A stretch of DNA of 5,521 nucleotides from AP-15 sp045802495 (GTDB lineage Bacteria; Pseudomonadota; Alphaproteobacteria; ATCC43930; CGMCC-115725): contig JBJMQW010000451.1 in NCBI GenBank assembly GCA_045802495.1, positions 1-5,521 on the forward strand. The letters run 5' to 3'. Positions within the stretch are counted from its first letter, which is position 1; each line of letters begins with the position of its first letter. Position numbers and translations under genes: made by a program. The notes beneath the pieces are model-generated. The model did not search any database. It was not told the DNA's origin and saw nothing but the letters and a program-made list of their open reading frames with translations. This document shows, one piece after another, positions 1 to 5,487 of the stretch.

Positions 1-52
1 GCTACTGTGGTTCAAGTGGCGCGGCTGGTTTTGAACGAGGGGCGCAGCCCAC

Positions 53-80
53 AAAAAAACGCCCCCGGAGTCCGAGGGCG
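53..80 (-). terminator. Intrinsic terminator after the csbD / small-peptide unit
   Basis: Read on the minus strand, the arms CGCCCTCGG and CCGGGGGCG (80-72 and 68-60) pair over nine positions, one of them a T-G wobble, around a 3-base loop. An uninterrupted run of seven T follows (59-53). It begins 20 bases after the stop of the 26-codon ORF, so it closes the csbD unit. Its stem closely resembles that of the terminator after the Hsp20 gene at 475-505. Bases 1-52 beyond it hold nothing I can identify. Confidence 0.9.
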
Positions 81-99
81 TCGCAACTGACAACCCTGT

Positions 100-180
100 T
101 CAGACGACGTGAAAAAGGTAAAGAAGGATAATGATCGGGATTGGGATCCCGAGAAACCAGAGCAAAATGCCCTTCCCCAT
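100..180 (-). CDS. 26-aa single-helix hydrophobic membrane peptide, unnamed
   Basis: A 26-codon ORF whose product begins MGKGILLWFLGIPIPI and ends in aliphatic and aromatic residues up to HVV. After a short basic start (Lys3), residues 5-23 are almost wholly Ile, Leu, Trp, Phe and Tyr, broken only by a G-I-P-I-P turn at 11-15. This predicts one short inner-membrane helix, possibly kinked at the prolines. A perfect AGGAGG (complement of 186-191) lies 5 bases before the ATG, and an intrinsic terminator follows the stop by 20 bases. The start is 26 bases beyond the csbD stop, so the two genes are very likely one transcript. That suggests a part in stress physiology of the envelope, but this is inference from position alone. 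It resembles short hydrophobic ORFs in other alphaproteobacteria, but I know no named family or function. It is not a Pmp3/YqaE or DUF1328 protein by sequence. Being very short, it is easily missed by gene callers. Confidence 0.75.
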   Translation of the reverse strand: MGKGILLWFLGIPIPIIILLYLFHVV

Positions 181-206
181 AATAGCCTCCTACAACTGAA
201 AAGAGC

Positions 207-392
207 CTATTTTTTGCCGGCGATTTCGCGCGCCGCATCCTTCGCATGGCCCACTGCGCTTTGAACTCGGCCTTCGGCCTGATCGACCCTGCCTTCTGCT
301 TCGGTCTGCTGGTCGCCCAGAGCTTTACCGGCCTGTTCTTTGATTTTGCCGGTTACCTTCTTGACGCTTCCTGCGGCACGATCTTTGTCCAT
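207..392 (-). CDS. csbD: CsbD family stress-response protein
   Basis: A 61-aa, very polar, Lys/Glu/Ala/Gln-rich protein with no membrane segment and no Cys, Trp, Phe or Tyr. It shows the CsbD pattern throughout: an N-terminal MDKDRAAGSVKKVTGKIKEQ segment, then a GKALGD turn near residues 31-36, then repeated AEGR..QAEGRVQSAVG helical units, ending in AGKK. Length is normal for the family (about 60-70 aa). CsbD proteins are abundant cytoplasmic proteins induced by general stress; their molecular action is not settled. The ATG at 392 was chosen because the family homology starts there and AGAGGA (complement of 400-405) sits 7 bases upstream. The reading frame stays open further upstream to 599, but that part runs through the Hsp20 terminator and has no family character. 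It is transcribed with the downstream 26-aa peptide, probably from the EcfG-like promoter at 426-451. Confidence 0.93.
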   Translation of the reverse strand: MDKDRAAGSVKKVTGKIKEQAGKALGDQQTEAEGRVDQAEGRVQSAVGHAKDAAREIAGKK

Positions 393-425
393 GGCTAATT
401 CCTCTGTTTCGTTAGTCGCAGTAAA

Positions 426-451
426 AACACGATGGATAGGTTGGCGGTTCC
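426..451 (-). promoter_or_regulatory. Candidate EcfG-type (general stress sigma) promoter for csbD
   Basis: On the minus strand GGAAC (451-447) is followed after 17 bases by TGTT (429-426). Alphaproteobacterial EcfG promoters are known as GGAAC, 16-17 bases, CGTT, so the -35 is perfect and the -10 matches at three of four bases. The -10 lies 33 bases ahead of the csbD ATG. The -35 sits inside a perfect 5-bp inverted repeat, GGCGG-GAA-CCGCC (443-455), which could be a protein site or chance in GC-rich DNA. CsbD genes are commonly in the EcfG regulon, which fits. The promoter lies wholly between the Hsp20 terminator and csbD. Confidence 0.5.
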
Positions 452-474
452 CGCCTGCCTGATCCGCAGTCCGC

Positions 475-505
475 AAAAAAGAAACGCCCCCGAAACTCGG
501 GGGCG
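475..505 (-). terminator. Intrinsic terminator of the Hsp20 gene
   Basis: On the minus strand a perfect 9-bp GC-rich stem, CGCCCCCGA and TCGGGGGCG (505-497 and 493-485), closes a 3-base loop. TTTCTTTTTT follows (484-475). It begins 32 bases after the hsp20 stop codon and separates that gene from csbD. The plus strand has no T tract after the stem, so it works in one direction only. Confidence 0.95.
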
Positions 506-537
506 CTCCAGATTGTGGAATTGTGGACGACAGCCGA

Positions 538-1017
538 TTAGGCGGCTTGCTTGGTAACCTCGGGCTGCTCGGCAACGGTGACCTGCTCCGGCTGTCCAAT
601 GCCGATCTGGATCTTACGCGGCTTAGAGGCCTCGGGGACCTCGCGGGTCAGATCGACATGCAGCATGCCGTTCGAGAGGCTCGCGCCGACGACCTTGATG
701 TGGTCGGCGAGGCTGAAACGACGCTCGAACGCCCGCCGCGCGATGCCGCGATGCAGGTAATTGTTATGCTCCGCCTCCTTCTTCGCCTTGCCGGTCACCA
801 GAAGAGTATTCTCCTGCACCGTCACATCCAACTCGTCACCTGAAAAGCCGGCGACTGCCATCGTCAGACGATAAGCGTCCTCACCAGTCTTTTCGATATT
901 GTATGGGGGATAGGCGAGCGCGGTGTTGTCGACACGGGTCGCCGCGTCAACCAAGCGGGTCAACCGATCGAAGCCGATCGTAGAACGAAATAGGGGAGAG
1001 AAATCAAAACGGTCCAT
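538..1017 (-). CDS. ibpA: IbpA-like small heat-shock protein (Hsp20 family)
   Basis: A 159-aa cytoplasmic chaperone of the alpha-crystallin family. These proteins bind unfolding proteins without ATP and hold them for refolding by DnaK/ClpB. The N-terminus MDRFDFSPLFRSTIGFDRL is characteristic of class A bacterial Hsp20/IbpA. The alpha-crystallin domain runs from about YPPYNIE (36) to about 130 and includes YLHRGIARRAFERRF (87-101) and the signature A-x-x-x-N-G-x-L (112-119). An I-Q-I motif at 136-138 can dock on a neighbouring subunit. A tail of about 20 Gln/Glu/Val/Ala-rich residues after that motif is longer than in E. coli IbpA. The frame is open 32 codons further upstream, but the ATG at 1017 is chosen: the conserved sequence starts there and AAGGAG lies 9 bases before it. 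It is transcribed alone, with its own promoter, thermometer-like leader and terminator. Confidence 0.96.
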   Translation of the reverse strand: MDRFDFSPLFRSTIGFDRLTRLVDAATRVDNTALAYPPYNIEKTGEDAYRLTMAVAGFSGDELDVTVQENTLLVTGKAKKEAEHNNYLHRGIARRAFERRFSLADHIKVVGASLSNGMLHVDLTREVPEASKPRKIQIGIGQPEQVTVAEQPEVTKQAA

Positions 1018-1095
1018 AACCACATTCTCCTTTGAGCAACATGGGTTGCGGCACCCACCTTTTTTGGCTGGGCGCCAGTTACTGTCTGTGCAGCC
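1018..1095 (-). promoter_or_regulatory. ROSE-like RNA thermometer in the hsp20 5' leader
   Basis: The leader folds by eye into a chain of hairpins. First, GGCTG (1095-1091) pairs with CAGCC (1070-1066). Second, TGGGT (1057-1053) pairs with ACCCA (1046-1042). Third, a hairpin holds the ribosome binding site: TTGCT (1039-1035), loop CAA, then AGGAG (1031-1027), with U-A, C-G, G-G, U-A and U-G pairs, extended by U-A and A-U (1041-1042 with 1025-1024). The second and third stems compete for base 1042. A U-U/C-G-C-U strand facing the Shine-Dalgarno with an internal G-G mismatch is the known hallmark of ROSE elements, which melt on heating and free the ribosome binding site of alphaproteobacterial small heat-shock genes. 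The fold is my own hand pairing and no energy was calculated. Confidence 0.8.
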
Positions 1096-1120
1096 CCACA
1101 ATGGCAACCGCACAACGATC

Positions 1121-1148
1121 AGATAGTAATTGGCGCGCAGCGATCAAG
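1121..1148 (-). promoter_or_regulatory. RpoH (sigma32)-like heat-shock promoter for hsp20
   Basis: On the minus strand CTTGAT (1148-1143) is followed after 15 bases by ACTATCT (1127-1121). The alphaproteobacterial RpoH consensus is roughly CTTG, 16-18 bases, CYTATNT. The -35 CTTG is perfect and the -10 matches at six of seven positions. Transcription would start near 1112-1117, giving a leader of about 95-100 bases, the usual length for a ROSE element. The -35 overlaps the hairpin after rpmE. No start site has been mapped, so this rests on motif match and position. Confidence 0.65.
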
Positions 1149-1167
1149 GGGGGCGCGCCCGCCCCTT
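1146..1167 (-). terminator. GC-rich hairpin after rpmE, weak terminator without a T tract
   Basis: Six bases after the rpmE stop, AAGGGG (1167-1162) can pair with CCCCTT (1151-1146) around a short, very GC-rich middle that can pair further. No T run follows on the minus strand. It may slow or partly stop transcription or protect the rpmE mRNA end, but some read-through into hsp20 is likely. It shares bases 1146-1148 with the hsp20 -35 element. Confidence 0.45.
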
Positions 1168-1172
1168 CACCG

Positions 1173-1400
1173 TCAGCGTTTGATGCCGAAACCGTGGAAC
1201 CGCTTGTTGAAGCGCGCAAGCTGACCACCCGTATCGATCAGGCGCTGCTGACCGCCGGTCCATGCCGGATGCGATTTCGGATCGATGTCGAGGCGCAGCG
1301 AGTCACCCGGTTTTCCATAGGTCGATCGCGTCTGATACGAGGTCCCGTCGGTCATGACGACCGTAATCTCATGATAGTCGGGGTGAATGCCGTCTTTCAT
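1173..1400 (-). CDS. rpmE: 50S ribosomal protein L31, type A, cysteine-free
   Basis: A 75-aa protein of the large ribosomal subunit; L31 bridges the 50S central protuberance to the 30S head. The family runs clearly from MKDGIHPDYHEITVVMTDGT through KSHPAWTGGQQ (residues 42-52) to the C-terminal DTGGQLARFNKRFHGFGIKR. The cysteines that hold zinc in E. coli L31 are absent: VVMTDG stands where CSCG would be and KSHPAWTG where KCHPFFTG would be. The whole protein has no Cys, so it is the zinc-independent form of type A. Length is normal. The ATG at 1400 is preceded by GAGG with 9 bases between. It has its own strong promoter and appears mainly monocistronic. Its gene neighbours are not ribosomal. 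Confidence 0.97.
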   Translation of the reverse strand: MKDGIHPDYHEITVVMTDGTSYQTRSTYGKPGDSLRLDIDPKSHPAWTGGQQRLIDTGGQLARFNKRFHGFGIKR

Positions 1401-1425
1401 CTAACCAATCCTCAAAAAGCGCCGT

Positions 1426-1454
1426 CTTATAGCGAGGCGCCGGGTGCAATGCAA
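1426..1454 (-). promoter_or_regulatory. Sigma70-type promoter of rpmE
   Basis: On the minus strand TTGCAT (1454-1449) and TATAAG (1431-1426) are separated by exactly 17 bases, each matching the TTGACA/TATAAT consensus at four of six positions or better. The -10 ends 25 bases before the rpmE ATG, predicting a short leader of about 20 bases. This is what is expected for a strongly expressed ribosomal protein gene. Confidence 0.75.
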
Positions 1455-1489
1455 CGTGCGGGGCAGCGAACCTCTCGCGACGCCACGAT

Positions 1490-2449
1490 TTAGACATGCG
1501 ACATCCGCATTGCGAGGGCGACCAGATCGAAAAGGTCCACCAGTCTCGCCACGTAATGGTCACGCATTATCGAATTGCGTTCCGGCTCGGCGCAGAGAAC
1601 ATCCTCGATCTCCCGAAGGAGCCGTATGAGTCGCCGGCGGTGCAGCCCGAGACGGCGCTGCAACGGATCTGTCAGGATCCCGGAAAATGCGGCCAATATG
1701 GTGCCGCTCAGAAACACGGCGCCCATCGTTATCGCGAGAAGACCTGGCCCGGCATCGACCGGAAACATGCCGTACCACACTGCGCCGAGCCCAGCTCCGA
1801 GCGGAAACGCTGCAATTGCCGCCTGGTGCGCAATCATGCCGGCGAGAGCCGAACTCAACGTCACCAGGCCGGGGGTCGCCTGTTTGACGGCCAACGCACC
1901 GATGCCAGTTGCCGTCAGCCCCGTCGCAATTTCGGCCATTGCGCCGCGCGAGCCGACATAATTCGCTACTGCGGCCGAGAGACGGGCGGATCTATCGGGG
2001 TGCTGCCGCGACAATGCTTCGACGCGCTCGGCGGTGCGGGCATCGGCGAGGATTGTCTCTGCGATCGCGTCGTGTTCGAAAACCCGGTCGTGTCGCCTGC
2101 AAGGAATCTCCAGCAACTCCGAGGCCACGCGCCATTCGATCTCGCGCGCCACCTCGGTTTGCAGCAATATCCGGCGACGTGCCAGCCAATCCGCCAATTC
2201 CGGGAAGCCGAGGCGGCGCGCTCCCAGCCCGGCGAGCTTGACCGCGAGTGCGGGCCCGGCCAGAAACAGATTGGCGGGGGCGCGCAGCAGATCCCAGCCG
2301 ACCGCGTACCGGTGCAGCGCGAGGCTGCCTGCAAAGGCGAAATTCCGGTCTACGAATGCATCGATGCGCGCGCGCCGGGTTGCGATGTAACAGCGTGCGG
2401 CATCGCGCACGATCGCACCAGCGAGTTCCTCCTGCTCTCTACCAGTCAT
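1490..2449 (-). CDS. Predicted membrane protein of unknown function, DUF6635-like
   Basis: A 319-aa protein. The N-terminal third (1-60) is charged and helical, with RRARIDAFVDRNFAFAGSLALHR (25-47) and GWDLLRAPANLFLAGP (51-66). A Glu/Arg-rich middle part (about 95-160) follows. Then come three hydrophobic stretches likely to span the membrane, about 170-190, 194-228 and 234-259, and an amphipathic, Arg-rich C-terminal part (262-319). No catalytic motif or signal peptide is visible. The domain pattern recalls alphaproteobacterial proteins labelled DUF6635, a match from memory and unconfirmed. No function is known to me. The ATG at 2449 lacks a good Shine-Dalgarno sequence but overlaps the stop of a 67-codon ORF as ATGA, so it may be translated by re-initiation. 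The gene probably belongs to the pepN transcript; no terminator is seen before the rpmE promoter. Codon use looks like that of its neighbours. Confidence 0.82.
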   Translation of the reverse strand: MTGREQEELAGAIVRDAARCYIATRRARIDAFVDRNFAFAGSLALHRYAVGWDLLRAPANLFLAGPALAVKLAGLGARRLGFPELADWLARRRILLQTEVAREIEWRVASELLEIPCRRHDRVFEHDAIAETILADARTAERVEALSRQHPDRSARLSAAVANYVGSRGAMAEIATGLTATGIGALAVKQATPGLVTLSSALAGMIAHQAAIAAFPLGAGLGAVWYGMFPVDAGPGLLAITMGAVFLSGTILAAFSGILTDPLQRRLGLHRRRLIRLLREIEDVLCAEPERNSIMRDHYVARLVDLFDLVALAMRMSHV

Positions 2450-2649
2450 CCCGATCCGGGGTTTCGGCTTCTATTCAGCGCTTCCTGCACGGTTGCGAAC
2501 TGAAGGGCCTTTGAGCGCCGGCGCGGGTTGACGTCGTACTCACCGCGTTCAGCGCTGAGCCGCTTGGTGAGCCGCAACCGGGGGCTTTGTGACGCGTGGC
2601 CCGAAATTCCGTGCTTGCGGCTCCCCATCCCTCCACGGCCCTGCTGCAT
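2446..2649 (-). CDS. Small basic protein (67 aa), hypothetical, coupled to the downstream gene
   Basis: A 67-codon ORF starting 10 bases after the pepN stop. Its ATG at 2649 follows GAGGA at a good distance (GAGG, 5 bases, ATG), and its TGA overlaps the next gene's ATG in the form ATGA. The product is soluble and very basic: an N-terminal Gly/Arg/Ser-rich part, then SPRLRLTKRLSAERGEYDVN (22-41), PRRRSKAL and an FATVQEAL segment near 51-58. The last part looks like a short folded module (strand, loop, helix). There is no Cys or Trp. About three quarters of third codon positions are G or C, in line with real genes here. I do not recognise a family. The frame also extends upstream to 2691 inside pepN, but the ATG at 2649 has the ribosome binding site. 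The alternative is that this is merely an open spacer; the well-placed signals at both ends argue against that. Confidence 0.55.
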   Translation of the reverse strand: MQQGRGGMGSRKHGISGHASQSPRLRLTKRLSAERGEYDVNPRRRSKALQFATVQEALNRSRNPGSG

Positions 2650-2659
2650 CGCGTCCTCA

Positions 2660-5356
2660 TTATCCTTGAGCAGTTCCGGTAACGTCCCCAAGGCCCTTGG
2701 CCGCCATCTCGTATGTGTTCCTGCTGAGATCGGGAACCGCGAGAACGCGTTCCAGCTCGCGCCGCATCAGGGCTTGGTGTGCGGGATCGTGCCGGCGCCA
2801 TGAAGCGAGCGGCTGGACAAGGCGGGCGGCTGTCGTCGGGTTTATTGGATCGAGGGCGATCACCTCATCGGCGAGCAGAACATACCCGGCCCCGCTCACA
2901 TCGTGAAAACGCAGCTGGTTCGCCTGCGTGAACGTGCCGACCAGCGCACGCACCCGGTTGGGGTTCTTGCGCGCATAGGCCGGGTGTCCGGTCAATTCGC
3001 GGACACGAGCCGGCGTCTGCGGCAATGACGAGCGCGCTTGCAGCGCGAACCATTTGTCCGTGACCAGATCGTCCTGCGACCACGTGTCATAGAAGCGGGC
3101 AAGCGCCGCGGCCCGCTCCGGGCAATCGAGATCGGCGAGCACCGTCAGCGCCGCCTGCACATCCGTCATGTTGCGCCCGGCATCGAACTGCGCCATCGCA
3201 AGAGCCGCGCCTCGATTGGGGTCGGCGGCCGCGAGATAGGCGAGGCAGGCATTCCGCAACGCCCTCCGGCCGATCGAAATCCCGTCGATCTGGTAGGAGC
3301 CAGCATCTTCGTATTGGCGGTACGCGGTCTCCAACTCCGCCGCCAGCGCGTTGCCGAGCGCGATCCGGACCCCTTCGCGAGCGGTGTGAATGGCGTCGAC
3401 ATCGACGACGGCGAGCTGGTCGGCGAGGAACGCCTCGCTCGGCAAGGTCAACGCTTCGGCGGCAAATGCCGGGTCCCGATCGGCGTCGGCGAGCGAGCGC
3501 CGCATCGCCGCGGCGAGGTCGGGGTCGAGCGGCGTCGGGGCTTCGCCGCGCTGATGGGCGGCGATCCGGTCGAGCAGCAATCTGGTTGCGACCTGCTGGC
3601 CGGCTTCCCAGCGGGCAAAGGGTTCGCGGTCGTGGACGGCGAGAAATTTGAGCCGATCCAGCGACATGCCCCTAAGTTTGACCGGGGCCGAGAAGCTGCG
3701 CAGCAGCGAGGGAACGGGAGCTGCCGGCAAATCGACAAACCGATAACTCTGCCGAGCCTTGCCGAGCGAGATCACCCGGGTTCCTTCCCGATGCGCCGTC
3801 TCGCCATCAAGCCGGGTCGGCAATTCCGCGCCGTCCGAGGCGAGAAGCCCCATCGCGAGCGGGATCAGCATCGGCGACTTTTCCGGCTGGCCCGGCGTCG
3901 GCGGTATCCTCTGCTCGGCGGTCAGCTCGTAGCTGTCGGCGGCGGGATCCCAACGATCCTCGATGGTGATCTCGGGGGTTCCCGCCTGCTCGTACCAGAG
4001 CTTGAATTGGCCGAGGTCGACGCCGCTCGCCTCCTGCATGGCGGCGACGAAATCTTCGATCGTTGCAGCGTGGTTGTCGTGCCGCCGAATATACAGGTCC
4101 ATGCCGCGGCGGAACCCCGCCTTGCCGACGAGGGTGTGGATCATCCGCACCAGTTCGGCGCCCTTGTTGTAGACGGTCGGCGTGTAGAAATTGTCGATCC
4201 TGATATAGCTGGCGGGCCGCACCGGATGGGCGAGCGGGCCGTCATCCTCCGGAAACTGGATCGCGCGCAAGGTGCGCACCTCGGCGATGCGCCGGACGGC
4301 TCGGCTGCCCTGGTCGGCCGAGAATTCCTGGTCGCGGAACACCGTCAGACCTTCCTTCAGTGACAGCTGGAACCAGTCGCGGCAGGTCACCCGGTTGCCG
4401 GTCCAGTTATGGAAATACTCGTGCGCGATCACCGCCTCGATGTTCTGGTAATCGGTATCCGTCGCCGTCTCCGGCTTCGCCAGCACATATCTCGTGTTGA
4501 ATATGTTGAGACCCTTGTTCTCCATCGCCCCCATGTTGAAGTCGCTGACCGCGACGATGTTGAAGACGTCGAGGTCATATTCGAGACCAAACACCTCCTC
4601 GTCCCAGCGCATCGCCTTTTTGAGCGAGGCTATCGCATGCCCGCATTTGTCCTCGTCGCCGCGGCGCACCCAGATGGCGAGCGCAACCTCCTTGCCCGAG
4701 CATGTCGTAAAGCGGTCCCGAACGGCGATCAGGTCGCCGGCGACCAGCGCGAACAGGTAGGAGGGCTTGGGGTGGGGATCGACCCACTTGGCCCAATGCC
4801 GGCCACTCCCGGTTTCGCCGCTCTCGACCGGGTTGCCGTTTGACAGCAGCACCGGGAAACGCGCCGCATCGGCGACAATCGTTGTCGTATAGCGGGCCAT
4901 TACGTCCGGACGGTCGATAAAATAGGTGATGCGGCGGAAACCTTCCGGCTCGCACTGGGTGCAGAAATTGCCGCCCGACATGTAGAGGCCGGAGAGCACG
5001 GTATTGTTTTCGGGTGAAATGCGGGTCTCGACGTCGATGGTGAAGACGTTCGGCACATCAGTCAGGATCAGTCCGCCTTCGGTCGTCTGCTGGTAACGAT
5101 TGGCGCCGAGCACTTCGCCGTCGAGCGCGAGCGAAACGAGCTCGAGTTCTTCGCCATCCAGACGCAGTGGTGCAGCGGGTTCGGAAGCTGCCGGGTTACG
5201 TCGGATGTCGAGACGGGATTTGACGCGCGTCGCGCTGTCTTCGAGCTCGAAGACAAGGTCCACCGTGTCGATCAGAAAGGCCGGGGGCTGGTAATCGGAG
5301 AGCCGCACCGCGGGCGGGGGAACATCAGGCGAAATGTCGAGCATGAGCGATGTCAT
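2660..5356 (-). CDS. pepN: Aminopeptidase N (M1 family, zinc metallopeptidase)
   Basis: An 898-aa cytoplasmic exopeptidase that removes N-terminal residues from peptides, the main housekeeping aminopeptidase of many Proteobacteria. With the start at 5356, the substrate-anchoring FCTQCEPEGFRRITYFIDRPD lies near residues 131-151. The exopeptidase signature GAMEN is at 276-280. The zinc site HEYFH is at 312-316 with the third ligand Glu335 in LKEG (HExxH, 18 residues, E). The catalytic Tyr396 is in TVYNKGAEL. The spacings Glu136 to Glu313 (177) and Glu335 to Tyr396 (61) equal those of E. coli PepN (Glu121-Glu298, Glu320-Tyr381), so the enzyme should be active. The full C-terminal helical domain is present, and length is slightly above the 870 aa of E. 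coli. The ATG at 5356 is chosen because AGGAGG lies just before it; an ATG at 5344 is possible, and the GTG at 5380 lacks support. It heads a likely transcript with the 67-aa ORF and the membrane protein gene. Confidence 0.97.
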   Translation of the reverse strand: MTSLMLDISPDVPPPAVRLSDYQPPAFLIDTVDLVFELEDSATRVKSRLDIRRNPAASEPAAPLRLDGEELELVSLALDGEVLGANRYQQTTEGGLILTDVPNVFTIDVETRISPENNTVLSGLYMSGGNFCTQCEPEGFRRITYFIDRPDVMARYTTTIVADAARFPVLLSNGNPVESGETGSGRHWAKWVDPHPKPSYLFALVAGDLIAVRDRFTTCSGKEVALAIWVRRGDEDKCGHAIASLKKAMRWDEEVFGLEYDLDVFNIVAVSDFNMGAMENKGLNIFNTRYVLAKPETATDTDYQNIEAVIAHEYFHNWTGNRVTCRDWFQLSLKEGLTVFRDQEFSADQGSRAVRRIAEVRTLRAIQFPEDDGPLAHPVRPASYIRIDNFYTPTVYNKGAELVRMIHTLVGKAGFRRGMDLYIRRHDNHAATIEDFVAAMQEASGVDLGQFKLWYEQAGTPEITIEDRWDPAADSYELTAEQRIPPTPGQPEKSPMLIPLAMGLLASDGAELPTRLDGETAHREGTRVISLGKARQSYRFVDLPAAPVPSLLRSFSAPVKLRGMSLDRLKFLAVHDREPFARWEAGQQVATRLLLDRIAAHQRGEAPTPLDPDLAAAMRRSLADADRDPAFAAEALTLPSEAFLADQLAVVDVDAIHTAREGVRIALGNALAAELETAYRQYEDAGSYQIDGISIGRRALRNACLAYLAAADPNRGAALAMAQFDAGRNMTDVQAALTVLADLDCPERAAALARFYDTWSQDDLVTDKWFALQARSSLPQTPARVRELTGHPAYARKNPNRVRALVGTFTQANQLRFHDVSGAGYVLLADEVIALDPINPTTAARLVQPLASWRRHDPAHQALMRRELERVLAVPDLSRNTYEMAAKGLGDVTGTAQG

Positions 5357-5359
5357 AGG

Positions 5360-5365
5360 CCTCCT
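5360..5365 (-). promoter_or_regulatory. pepN: Shine-Dalgarno sequence of pepN, deciding the start
   Basis: A perfect AGGAGG on the minus strand ends 3 bases before the ATG at 5356 and 15 bases before the ATG at 5344. The first gap is short and the second long for a full AGGAGG. The first is preferred, since pairing through AGGA leaves a normal 5-base gap. The GTG at 5380 lies upstream of this site and cannot use it. I found no convincing sigma70 -35/-10 pair between here and 5521. Confidence 0.65.
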
Positions 5366-5456
5366 GCAGCGTTGCACCACACTAATCCTGCGCCTCGACG
5401 AAGGGAATGCCCGTCACGCGTCCCGCGACAACCTGGAATTGAGCTGATTCTTGGCT

Positions 5457-5487
5457 CCCGCTGCATCTGCAGCGAGTCTGCAGCGGG
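5457..5487. repeat. 9-bp perfect inverted repeat upstream of pepN
   Basis: CCCGCTGCA (5457-5465) and TGCAGCGGG (5479-5487) are perfect inverted copies around a 13-base loop, which itself holds a third CTGCAGCG-like copy. On the plus strand the hairpin is followed by GTTT and an alternating CT tail (5488-5496), a poor terminator-like tail. On the minus strand no T tract follows. It lies about 100 bases ahead of pepN. It may be a hairpin in the pepN leader, the 3' end of a plus-strand transcript, or a protein site; I cannot tell which. The rest of 5366-5521 shows no gene I can support. Confidence 0.5.

Noticed and set aside
136..152. Partly palindromic GGGATCCC-containing stretch inside the 26-aa ORF
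   Set aside because: It is explained by the Gly-Ile-Pro-Ile-Pro codons and is too short and imperfect to call a site.
2..247. 81-codon minus-strand frame across the terminator, the 26-aa ORF and the end of csbD
   Set aside because: It overlaps csbD and the 26-codon ORF in another frame, has no ribosome binding site I can see, and runs through a strong terminator.
393..599. Upstream extension of the csbD frame
   Set aside because: It would run through the hsp20 terminator and the 3' end of hsp20, has no family similarity, and the ATG at 392 has its own ribosome binding site.
1018..1113. Upstream extension of the hsp20 frame by 32 codons
   Set aside because: It covers the ROSE-like leader. 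The added residues are Cys- and Trp-rich and unlike Hsp20, and the ATG at 1017 has a proper Shine-Dalgarno sequence.
1466..1478. Small GCGA/TCGC hairpin between the membrane protein gene and rpmE as a terminator
   Set aside because: The stem is only 4 bp and no T tract follows on the minus strand.
1032..1493. Plus-strand 153-codon frame opposite rpmE
   Set aside because: It is antisense to a certain ribosomal protein gene and has no coding character of its own.
1496..2503. Plus-strand open frame of 335 codons opposite the membrane protein gene
   Set aside because: Its product is rich in Cys, Arg, Gln and Pro with no hydrophobic or domain pattern, whereas the minus-strand frame gives coherent helices and membrane spans. 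It is a shadow.
3038..4363. Plus-strand open frame of 441 codons inside pepN
   Set aside because: It lies antisense to the conserved pepN coding sequence. Its product is rich in Arg, Gly and Glu with no recognisable domain, as expected of a shadow frame in GC-rich DNA.
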